A DNA stretch of 6,264 nt from an uncultured Clostridia bacterium (lineage in GTDB: Bacteria > Bacillota > Clostridia > Oscillospirales > Acutalibacteraceae), in the NCBI GenBank assembly GCA_937902305.1, contig CALDHV010000149.1, forward strand, positions 1-6,264. The letters run 5' to 3'. The notes under the pieces were generated by a model. It searched no databases and had not been told where the DNA came from. It was given only the letters and a program-made list of their open reading frames with translations. The translations under genes were made by a program, and so were the position numbers. Of this stretch, positions 1 to 5,466 are shown one piece after another. Position 1 is the stretch's first letter, and each line of letters starts with the position of its first letter.

Positions 1-28
1 TAAACGGAAAAGAATGTTGCAAAACCTA

Positions 29-44
29 CAAGATCCCTATCTTG
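29..44. repeat. 6-bp hairpin/dyad downstream of argS
   Basis: CAAGAT, a 4-nt loop CCCT, then ATCTTG: a perfect 6-bp inverted repeat directly next to the hairpin at 44-66. It lies in the noncoding stretch beyond the argS stop. It could add to a terminator region or be an operator. No T-tract follows it on either strand, so it is not a convincing intrinsic terminator by itself. Confidence 0.3.
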
Positions 45-73
45 CCTCGCCCTTTGCAAGGAAGGCTTTTTTT
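44..73 (+). terminator. Candidate intrinsic terminator for a rightward gene left of the window
   Basis: GCCT pairs with AGGC (44-47 with 63-66), and CCTT pairs with AAGG (51-54 with 58-61) around a TGC loop. A run of seven T follows (67-73). The stem is interrupted by an unpaired CGC and a single A, so it is weaker than a classic terminator, but the T-run placement fits rho-independent termination on the plus strand. It would end a transcript converging on argS. The upstream gene is not visible; the TAA at position 1 could be its stop, but that cannot be shown. Confidence 0.35.
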
Positions 74-97
74 GCAATGCAAACGAACAGAAAGGTG

Positions 98-114
98 CGG
101 ATCGGTGTGATCCG
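98..114 (-). terminator. Candidate hairpin terminator after argS
   Basis: CGGATC and GATCCG form a perfect 6-bp stem with a 5-nt loop, starting directly after the argS stop codon. On the minus strand the following bases are only moderately T-rich (CACCTTTCTGTTCGTTT), not a continuous T-tract. The position is right for ending the murI-DUF1934-argS transcript, but strength is uncertain. Because GATC is symmetric, chance pairing is possible. Confidence 0.35.
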
Positions 115-1854
115 TTACATACTTTCCGGGGCGTCGATCTTCATCATCGTCAGCACATTATTAAGGGCGATCCGCACCGCGTCGCACAGCGCCAGACGCG
201 CCGTCATCAGATCATCCTCCACGCCGGAAACGTGACAGCTATTATAGAACTTGTGGAACAAGCCCGCCAGCTCCAGCGCATACCGGGTCAGCCCGGACGG
301 GTCATACGACCGTGCACAGTCGATCACCGTCTTTTCGAGGGTGGACAGATGCCGGATCAGCTCCCGCTCCTCGGGCGCGGTCAGCAAGCACAATTGCTGT
401 GCCGTCGCCGGGCGGATCTCCGTCCCCGCCTGACGCAGCTTGCGGAAGATCGAATGGATGCGGGCGTGGGCATACTGGACATAATACACCGGGTTGGAGG
501 AGGACTGCTCGATCGCCAGACCGAGGTCAAACTCCATCTGCGTATTTGCCTCCCGCTGATTGAAGAAGAAGCGGGCGGCGTCCACCGGCACCTCATCCAG
601 CAGGTCGCTGAGCTGGATGGCTTTGCCGGAGCGCTTGGACATCCGCACGATCTCGCCATCCCGCACCAAACGCACCAACTGCATCAGCACGACGTGCAGA
701 TCCTCGCCATTCAGCCCGACCGCGTCCATCGCGCCCTTCATCCGGGCGACGTGGCCGTGGTGATCCGCGCCCCACACGTCGATCAGCGTCTTGAAGCCGC
801 GTTGAAACTTATTGCGATGATAGGCAATATCGGCGGCAAAATAGGTAGGGTTGCCGTTGGCGCGCACCAGCACCTCATCCTTGATGCCCTCTTCTTCCCC
901 GTCGCGGGTCGTATGCTTTTTCGGCTGATACTTTTCGCCGAATGCGCCCGCGCGATACCACAAGGCACCGTCCTTTTCGTAGGTCAGCCCCTTTTCGGTC
1001 AGGATGTCGATGATCTCCCGCAGTTCCCCGTCATTGTGCAGGGTGGACTCGGTAAACCAGCGATCGTATACGATGCGGTATTTCGCCATATCCGCTTTCA
1101 TTTTCTCAATATTAAGCGGGAGCGCGTATTCGACCAGCGCGCGACGGCGCTCCTCCTCCGGCGCATCAAGATACCGGTCGCCGTACTTGTCCGCAAACGC
1201 GGCGGCGTGCTCCCGTATATCATCGCCGTGGTAGGCATCCTCCGGCAGCTCGACCGCGTCCTCGCCGCGGAAGACCTGCTGATAGCGCACATCGAGCGAC
1301 AAACCGAACTTTTCGATCTGATTGCCGGCGTCGTTAATATAAAACTCCCGCCACACCTCGTAGCCGGCGGCGTCCAGCACCGCCGCAAGGCAGTCACCGA
1401 GCGCACCGCCGCGGGCATTGCCCATGTGCATGGGGCCGGTCGGATTGGCGGAAACAAACTCCACCATCACCTTTTCGCCACCGCCGAAATCCGAGCGCCC
1501 ATAGGCATCGCCACAGGCGACAATATCGGCAACAATATCCCCGTAATACGCATCCGACAGGAAGAAGTTCATAAATCCCGGCCCGGCGACCTCGGCACGT
1601 GCAAAATAGGTGCCGTCCAGCACCAGATGTGCCGCCAGCGTATCCGCGATCTTGCGCGGCGCGGCGTGGAACGCCTTGGCGGATACCATCGCCACGTTGG
1701 CGGCAAGATCACCATTCTTGCGGTCAGCGGGCACCTCGATGACATACTCCGGCAACGGCTGATCCGGTAGCTCTCCGGCGGCGACTGCCGCCTGCGCTGC
1801 GGCAGTCAGAACGCCGCGCAGTTGATCCTCCGCTTTTTTCACGATAACAGACAT
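115..1854 (-). CDS. argS: Arginyl-tRNA synthetase (class I aaRS)
   Basis: Attaches L-arginine to tRNA-Arg using ATP in the cytoplasm. The 579-aa product is full length for the family. Visible in order: an N-terminal tRNA D-loop-recognition domain (about residues 1-95); the HIGH-type signature as PTGPMHMGNARGG (138-150); a Rossmann catalytic core with FYINDAGNQ (171-179), TYFAADIAYHRNKF (337-350) and WGADHHGH (361-368); a KMSKS-like loop MSKRSGK (405-411); the YVQYAHARI signature (458-466), which opens the all-helical DALR anticodon-binding domain running to the C-terminus. The ATG start is fixed by AGGGAGGA 10 nt upstream and by the N-terminal domain length. The start lies inside the end of the DUF1934 gene (16-bp overlap). 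Residues about 307-324 look like an insertion compared with the clostridial sequences I remember. Non-canonical HIGH/KMSKS forms are normal for ArgRS. Confidence 0.97.
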   Translation of the reverse strand: MSVIVKKAEDQLRGVLTAAAQAAVAAGELPDQPLPEYVIEVPADRKNGDLAANVAMVSAKAFHAAPRKIADTLAAHLVLDGTYFARAEVAGPGFMNFFLSDAYYGDIVADIVACGDAYGRSDFGGGEKVMVEFVSANPTGPMHMGNARGGALGDCLAAVLDAAGYEVWREFYINDAGNQIEKFGLSLDVRYQQVFRGEDAVELPEDAYHGDDIREHAAAFADKYGDRYLDAPEEERRRALVEYALPLNIEKMKADMAKYRIVYDRWFTESTLHNDGELREIIDILTEKGLTYEKDGALWYRAGAFGEKYQPKKHTTRDGEEEGIKDEVLVRANGNPTYFAADIAYHRNKFQRGFKTLIDVWGADHHGHVARMKGAMDAVGLNGEDLHVVLMQLVRLVRDGEIVRMSKRSGKAIQLSDLLDEVPVDAARFFFNQREANTQMEFDLGLAIEQSSSNPVYYVQYAHARIHSIFRKLRQAGTEIRPATAQQLCLLTAPEERELIRHLSTLEKTVIDCARSYDPSGLTRYALELAGLFHKFYNSCHVSGVEDDLMTARLALCDAVRIALNNVLTMMKIDAPESM

Positions 1855-2276
1855 TTTGATGTTTCCTCCCTAATGGTAATGTGAACGGTATGGGTCGAAT
1901 TGACGCTCCCGTTGAAATCCAGTGTGTAGGCAAAATCCAGCTCACCACCGTTGTCACCGACCGTCGAGCGCAGGATGTTGGTGTAGGTGCCGAGATCCAG
2001 CATCCCGTAAGGGGTCGCGTAATGGCTGTGATGGCGGCGGTGCTTTTCCAGCACCAGCATACCACAATTACTGCCGGTGCGCTTGAGAATGACCCGTTCC
2101 TTACCGATCAGCAGGGCAGTATCCGTTCCCTCCATACCGGTCGCGGCAGTTTCGCGGTAGCAGAGCTTGTACCCATCCGCGATCGGCTCCAGCGTGCCCT
2201 CGGTGGTCAGTTCCATCACATCCGGGGTCTGCCCGTCCAGCGTTTGGGTGCCGCGAATCGAAATCAATGCCTTCAT
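1839..2276 (-). CDS. DUF1934 (YwiB-like) small beta-barrel protein, function unknown
   Basis: The 145-aa product resembles the DUF1934 family (B. subtilis YwiB), small calycin-like beta-barrel proteins without an assigned biochemical role. Family-like features are the N-terminal strand ISIRGTQ, the segment LTTEGTLEP followed by GYKLCYRET (about 36-44), TGSNCGMLVLEK in the middle, and TPYGMLDLGTYT followed by a C-terminal strand with LDFNGSVNSTHTVHITI. No signal peptide or membrane segment is seen, so it is probably cytosolic. The frame is open further upstream (to about 2552), but that part is inside murI. The ATG at 2276 has AAGGA (2286-2290) 9 nt ahead and forms an ATGA overlap with the murI stop. 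The 3' end overlaps argS by 16 bp. I recall ywiB directly preceding argS in Bacillus too, which supports the call. Confidence 0.88.
   Translation of the reverse strand: MKALISIRGTQTLDGQTPDVMELTTEGTLEPIADGYKLCYRETAATGMEGTDTALLIGKERVILKRTGSNCGMLVLEKHRRHHSHYATPYGMLDLGTYTNILRSTVGDNGGELDFAYTLDFNGSVNSTHTVHITIREETSKCLLS
1864..1871 (-). promoter_or_regulatory. argS ribosome binding site inside the DUF1934 gene
   Basis: AGGGAGGA on the minus strand, 9-10 nt before the argS ATG at 1854. It lies entirely within the last codons of the upstream gene, so ribosomes finishing DUF1934 pass directly over it. This settles the argS start and suggests translational coupling. Confidence 0.75.
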
Positions 2277-3103
2277 TGCGCACCGTCCTTTGCGGTCAGG
2301 CGGTCGGGCGAGATCATTTCGACCTCTTCCCGCACCGAACGCCCCAAAAATATCTCCGCAACCCGGGCAAAACCGTCGGCGCGGTCGGAAACATAGAAGC
2401 GACATTCGCCCTTGCCGTTTTCCGCCGTCAAGCCCTGCTCGCGCAGGGTTTCGGCACAGCAAATGGCGGTCTCGCGCCCCGAGTCGATCAGCGTCACGCC
2501 CTCCCCCAGCTCGGCGGCGATGATCGGCGCCAGCAACGGGAAATGGGTGCATCCGAGTATAAGCGTATCCACGCCCGCCTCGCGGATCGGACGCATATAC
2601 CGTTTGACTGTGGCGATAGCGACCTCGTCCTGCGGGTCAATCCAGCCGTTTTCCACCAGCGGGACGAACATCGGGCAGGCGATCGCCGTCACCTTGACCG
2701 ACGGCAATATCCGGGCAAGCGCCGTCTCAAATGCGCCGGAACGCACCGTTGCCGACGTGCCGATGACACCGATCTTACCGTTACGGGTCGCACGGGCGGC
2801 GGCGCGTGCGGTCGCCTCGACCACCCCGGTCGCCGGGACGGGCAGAGCACACAGGGCATCCCCCGCGACCGAGCTGACCGTACCGCAGGCGGCAATGATG
2901 TACTTGACATCCTTACCGAGCAGGAAAGCCGCATCCTCTTTCGCGTAGCGGCGGATGGTGTCCGCGCTTCGCGTTCCGTACGGCACACGACCGGTATCCC
3001 CGAAATACACGATATTTTCACTCGGCATCATCTCGGTCAGACGGCGCACCACCGTCAATCCGCCGAGTCCGGAGTCAAACACGCCGATCGCCCGATCATC
3101 CAC
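2273..3103 (-). CDS. murI: Glutamate racemase
   Basis: Cofactor-independent interconversion of L- and D-glutamate, supplying D-Glu for peptidoglycan precursors in the cytoplasm. The 276-aa product has normal family length. Motifs: FDSGLGGLTV (9-18) with the Asp10-Ser11 pair; FGDTGRVPYG (34-43); first catalytic cysteine Cys73 in AACGTVSS; ENGW (151-154); second catalytic cysteine Cys185 in LGCTHFPLL. The residue after Cys73 is Gly, where the family usually has Asn (CNT). The start is GTG, chosen because AGGGAGG (3112-3118) sits 8 nt upstream and the protein then begins four residues before the first conserved strand (IGVFDSG). It is first in a three-gene operon with a good promoter upstream, and its TGA overlaps the next ATG. 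Other Asp/Glu racemase family members are possible, but the motif set and length fit MurI best. Confidence 0.95.
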   Translation of the reverse strand: MDDRAIGVFDSGLGGLTVVRRLTEMMPSENIVYFGDTGRVPYGTRSADTIRRYAKEDAAFLLGKDVKYIIAACGTVSSVAGDALCALPVPATGVVEATARAAARATRNGKIGVIGTSATVRSGAFETALARILPSVKVTAIACPMFVPLVENGWIDPQDEVAIATVKRYMRPIREAGVDTLILGCTHFPLLAPIIAAELGEGVTLIDSGRETAICCAETLREQGLTAENGKGECRFYVSDRADGFARVAEIFLGRSVREEVEMISPDRLTAKDGAQ

Positions 3104-3111
3104 AAGGCAAG

Positions 3112-3118
3112 CCTCCCT
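3112..3118 (-). promoter_or_regulatory. murI ribosome binding site (decides the GTG start)
   Basis: AGGGAGG on the minus strand, 8 nt from the GTG at 3103-3101. No in-frame ATG lies nearby (the ATG overlapping codons 2-3 is in another frame), so this site is the main evidence for GTG initiation. Confidence 0.75.
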
Positions 3119-3134
3119 AATTTAATATAGAGAC

Positions 3135-3163
3135 ATTATATCACTGTTTTAGTCATTCTGCAA
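3135..3163 (-). promoter_or_regulatory. Sigma-A-type promoter of the murI-DUF1934-argS operon
   Basis: On the minus strand a -35-like TTGCAG (3163-3158) is followed by an exact 17-bp spacer and a consensus TATAAT (3140-3135), preceded by TG one base upstream (extended -10, TGATATAAT). Transcription would begin near 3128, giving a leader of about 25 nt. That is too short for a T-box or other riboswitch. The DNA upstream of the -35 is A/T-rich and may help as an UP-like element. Confidence 0.8.
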
Positions 3164-3168
3164 TCAAA

Positions 3169-3184
3169 AAATAACCGATTATTT
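3169..3184. repeat. AT-rich 6-bp dyad between the two divergent promoters
   Basis: AAATAA, a 4-nt spacer CCGA, then TTATTT. The dyad sits in the 32-bp gap between the two outward-facing -35 elements, close to its midpoint. It may be an operator or simply UP-element-like A/T sequence. It is too short and AT-rich to be sure it is not chance. Confidence 0.3.
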
Positions 3185-3195
3185 AATATTTTCTC

Positions 3196-3224
3196 TGTAC
3201 AAGCCGCTCTTTTTATGGTAATAT
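3196..3224 (+). promoter_or_regulatory. Candidate promoter of the CPBP-tadA-PAP2-glycosyltransferase operon
   Basis: TGTACA (3196-3201; four of six -35 consensus bases) is followed by a 17-bp spacer and TAATAT (3219-3224) with TG one base upstream (extended -10, TGGTAATAT). Transcription would start around 3231, just before the GAGG ribosome binding site, leaving a leader of roughly 20 nt. It is a poorer match than the opposing murI promoter but has the same geometry. Confidence 0.55.
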
Positions 3225-3249
3225 AACTCTTAAAGTGAGGTATTGTGTA

Positions 3250-4269
3250 ATGAAAAGACCTGTTTACCGTCCGGGCTACGGTATCCCCTACCCTGTTTGG
3301 GCACAGCAGCAGGAGCAGTCGCTCGCCCTGCGGCACGACGGCACCCGCATCGGTGTAATGATCGTCGCGCTGATGATCCTGCACAGATACCTTTTTTCGT
3401 TCGTCATCACTGTGCTGACCTACGGCGGCGTTTTCGATTGGGCGTATATCAGCGACGATTTCCTCGGGCTCGGCAACACGGTGTATCTGCTTTTCTACGG
3501 GCTGATCTACGCCGCCATCATGGGACTACCCCTGCTGGCAGGTCGTTTGGCGGGCTTTCGCCACGATCCGTGGGGCGATCGCGGCAATATCGCCCCGGCA
3601 GACGCCTTTTTCGGACTGCTGATGGCGGTCGGGCTGGCGATGGTGGCAAACTATATTTCTGAATATGTTCAGATTTTTCTCTATCAGTTCGGCGTTGAAC
3701 CGCCCGCCTTTTCCGAAATGATGGTGGATACGACCGAGAGCTTTCTGCTCAATCTGCTGGTGATCGCCGCCCTGCCGGCTTTGCTGGAGGAGGGCTTCTT
3801 CCGCGGGATGGTATTGCGCCCCCTGCGCCGCTACGGAGACCGGTTTGCGATCCTGATGTCGGCGGCGCTGTTCGGGCTTATGCACCTCAATCCGGTGCAG
3901 ATCCCGTTTGCGTTTATGCTCGGGTTGGTGATCGGCTGGCTGTATTGTGTCACCGACAGCATTTGGCTGGGAGTCGCCGTTCACTTTGCCAATAACGCCT
4001 TTTCGGTGGCGATGGACTATGCCGGTATGCGGCTGGCGGACAGCCAGCTCAACGCGTTTTACGTCGTCGTGATGTCCACGGTCGGCGTCATCGGCGCGAT
4101 CGCTTTTTTGGTATTGCGCGCGCTCAAAAGCCCGCTTTTGACCCTGCGCGCCGAGCGCCCCCTCCTGCCTGTCAAGGCGCGGCTTTCCGCGCTATTCCGT
4201 TCCCCCGCCTTCACCGTTTCGGTGCTGGTGATGGTTTTTATGACAATATGGGAGCAGGTGGTTGGATGA
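3250..4269 (+). CDS. CPBP-family intramembrane metalloprotease (CAAX/Abi type)
   Basis: A 339-aa integral membrane protein with the three motifs of the CPBP (Rce1/Abi-like) glutamic-protease family: EEGFFRG (Glu180, Glu181, Arg185), FGLMH (208-212, His212) and HFANN (245-249, His245, Asn249). Around eight hydrophobic segments are visible, at roughly 34-56, 77-99, 118-145, 165-180, 198-235, 238-255, 268-290 and 321-337. The first ~32 residues are a polar, Pro/Tyr-rich tail without a signal peptide. Family members cleave membrane-associated substrates, mature peptides, or protect against self-made bacteriocins; the substrate here is unknown. ATG 3250 is chosen over an in-frame GTG at 3235 because GTGAGG is itself the ribosome binding site (GAGG, 9-nt spacing). 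It is the first gene of the rightward operon, and its TGA overlaps the tadA ATG. No bacteriocin gene is nearby. Confidence 0.9.
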   Translation: MKRPVYRPGYGIPYPVWAQQQEQSLALRHDGTRIGVMIVALMILHRYLFSFVITVLTYGGVFDWAYISDDFLGLGNTVYLLFYGLIYAAIMGLPLLAGRLAGFRHDPWGDRGNIAPADAFFGLLMAVGLAMVANYISEYVQIFLYQFGVEPPAFSEMMVDTTESFLLNLLVIAALPALLEEGFFRGMVLRPLRRYGDRFAILMSAALFGLMHLNPVQIPFAFMLGLVIGWLYCVTDSIWLGVAVHFANNAFSVAMDYAGMRLADSQLNAFYVVVMSTVGVIGAIAFLVLRALKSPLLTLRAERPLLPVKARLSALFRSPAFTVSVLVMVFMTIWEQVVG

Positions 4270-4718
4270 ACGATCAAGACTGTATGCGCCTGGCGCTCGC
4301 ATTGGCGGCGCAGTCCGCCGCCGAGGGGGAGGTTCCCGTCGGCGCGGTCATCGTGCGGGACGGCACGGTGATCGGCACCGGACGCAATCGCCGCGAAACG
4401 GGCAAAAACGCCCTCGCCCACGCCGAGCTGGAGGCGATCAATGCCGCGTGCCACACCTGCGGCGGGTGGCGGCTCTCCGGCTGTACACTGTATGTCACCC
4501 TCGAGCCATGCCCGATGTGCGCCGGTGCGATCATCAATGCCCGGCTGGATCGGGTGGTCTACGGCACCGCCGACCCAAAAGCCGGCTCGTGTGGCTCGCT
4601 GGTCGATCTGTTTACCTACCCATATAATCACAAGCCGCTGTGCAACGGCGGTGTGCTGGAAAGCGACTGCCGCGCGCTACTACAGGAGTTTTTCCGCCGA
4701 TTACGAAGAAAGGAATAA
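4266..4718 (+). CDS. tadA: tRNA-specific adenosine deaminase (wobble A34 to inosine)
   Basis: Zinc-dependent deaminase that converts A34 to inosine in the anticodon of tRNA-Arg(ACG), allowing CGN decoding. It acts in the cytoplasm as a homodimer and is usually essential. The 150-aa product is slightly shorter than the E. coli enzyme but complete. Visible: EVPVGAVIV (22-30); HAE (His52 zinc ligand, Glu54 proton shuttle); EPCPMCAGAI (80-89; Cys82 and Cys85 zinc ligands); NARLDRVVYG (91-100); DPKAGSCGSL (103-112). An in-frame ATG at 4248 would add six residues (MGAGGW), but 4266 is preferred: GGGAG and AGGTGG lie just upstream and ATGA overlaps the CPBP stop, as in a coupled operon. Guanine or cytosine deaminases share the fold, but the motif context is TadA-like. 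It is functionally linked to arginine decoding, as is argS in the opposite operon. Confidence 0.95.
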   Translation: MNDQDCMRLALALAAQSAAEGEVPVGAVIVRDGTVIGTGRNRRETGKNALAHAELEAINAACHTCGGWRLSGCTLYVTLEPCPMCAGAIINARLDRVVYGTADPKAGSCGSLVDLFTYPYNHKPLCNGGVLESDCRALLQEFFRRLRRKE

Positions 4719-4727
4719 TCTTGCCCT

Positions 4728-5432
4728 ATGCGTATCTGTGATATGACCCACCGCACCTTTGCCGAGGTGTGGAATTATTACAAAGGACTGCGTTTCGGCA
4801 ATCTGACCTCGCCGGAATACCGACATATTCTGTGGCTGATCTTCTGGCCTGTGTTCGGCGCACTGTTTTATTCCCTGGAACGCCTGATCCCGATGAACTT
4901 CCACCCGGTCGCGTGCGGGCTGGATGCCTGCATCCCGTTCTGCGAATATTTCGTCATCCCGTACTATTACTGGTTCGCCTTTATGATCGGGATGCTGGCG
5001 TATACGCTCCTGTTCAATATTCCCGCGTTCGTCAACTATATGAAGTTCGTCCTCATCACCTATGCTATCACCATCACCTTTTACATCCTCTATCCGACGA
5101 TGCAGGAGCTTCGCCCGACGGTCTTTCCGCGGGACAACCTTTGCACCGACATCGTGCAACTGCTGTACGCCTTTGATACCAACACCAACGTCTGCCCGTC
5201 CATCCATATTCTCGGCGCGGTGGCGGCGTGCCTCGGCGGCTGGCAATGCCGCACGATGGCGACGACCGGATGGCGTATTTTTCTCATCGTTTCTACCGTG
5301 CTGATCTGTGCCTCGACGGTTTTTCTCAAGCAACACTCCATCATAGATGTCATCGCCGCGCTGGCGGTGTGCGCGATTGCTTATCCGTTCGTCTATACCG
5401 CCGATAAGAAGAAGCACCCGCAAACCGCGTAG
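4728..5432 (+). CDS. PAP2-family membrane phosphatase-like protein (PAP2_3/Aur1-like type)
   Basis: A 234-aa multi-pass membrane protein with about six hydrophobic segments (near 33-52, 70-95, 103-122, 157-172, 181-198 and 205-223). PAP2 active-site elements: Arg129-Pro130 (motif C1 end); CPSIH (156-160; motif C2 with His160); STVFLKQHSIIDV (196-208; motif C3 with nucleophile-type His203 and Asp207). The usual C1 Lys seven residues before the Arg is replaced by Tyr, and C3 has Lys where classic members have Arg. This resembles the PAP2_3/inositol-phosphorylceramide-synthase-like branch. Likely substrates are lipid phosphates such as phosphatidate or isoprenyl pyrophosphate, but the sequence does not decide which. 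The start is ATG 4728: an in-frame stop (the tadA TAA) lies 12 nt upstream, and AAAGGA is 13 nt away, a long spacing. A weaker alternative start is ATG 4743. Confidence 0.85.
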   Translation: MRICDMTHRTFAEVWNYYKGLRFGNLTSPEYRHILWLIFWPVFGALFYSLERLIPMNFHPVACGLDACIPFCEYFVIPYYYWFAFMIGMLAYTLLFNIPAFVNYMKFVLITYAITITFYILYPTMQELRPTVFPRDNLCTDIVQLLYAFDTNTNVCPSIHILGAVAACLGGWQCRTMATTGWRIFLIVSTVLICASTVFLKQHSIIDVIAALAVCAIAYPFVYTADKKKHPQTA

Positions 5433-5450
5433 TTTCGGCAGAGCTTGCGT

Positions 5451-5459
5451 AAAGGAGGT
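5451..5459 (+). promoter_or_regulatory. Strong ribosome binding site of the glycosyltransferase gene
   Basis: AAAGGAGGT, a near-perfect complement to the 16S anti-Shine-Dalgarno end, with 8 nt between GGAGG and the TTG at 5467. There is no suitably placed ATG, so this site defines the TTG start. It is the best SD sequence in the window. Confidence 0.85.
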
Positions 5460-5466
5460 ATCCCAT

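Larger units (their letters stand above)
3104..3249. other. Divergent AT-rich intergenic region
   Basis: 146 bp between the GTG of murI and the ATG of the CPBP gene. It holds two outward-facing promoters with extended -10 elements and 17-bp spacers, an AT-rich dyad between them, and a ribosome binding site at each end. It is much more AT-rich than the flanking genes. Short leaders on both sides leave no room for a riboswitch. It is the main control point for all seven genes in the window. Confidence 0.75.

Noticed and set aside
232..1770. 512-codon open frame antisense to argS
   Set aside because: It lies entirely opposite a well-supported argS, has no recognisable motifs, and its His/Arg/Ile-rich composition is what the complement of GC-rich codons produces. 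No ribosome binding site or promoter supports it.
2277..2552. N-terminal extension of the DUF1934 frame
   Set aside because: The frame is open upstream but overlaps murI by over 270 bp, and the extension is Arg/Gly-rich without family similarity. ATG 2276 has its own ribosome binding site and matches the DUF1934 N-terminus.
2267..3130. 287-codon open frame antisense to murI
   Set aside because: Same situation: a mirror of the murI codon pattern, low-complexity composition (Arg/Asp/His-rich), no family features.
3104..3134. T-box or other riboswitch leader controlling the argS operon
   Set aside because: The predicted murI leader is only about 25 nt, and argS is third in the operon with no intergenic gap, so there is no space for a structured leader.
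3235..3249. GTG at 3235 as start of the CPBP gene
   Set aside because: The GTGAGG is the ribosome binding site itself, and the predicted transcription start at about 3231 leaves no room for another one. ATG 3250 has correct spacing.
3250..4269. CPBP protein as a bacteriocin-immunity or peptide-maturation component
   Set aside because: No leader peptide, radical-SAM enzyme, ABC transporter or other bacteriocin gene is present; the neighbours are housekeeping genes.
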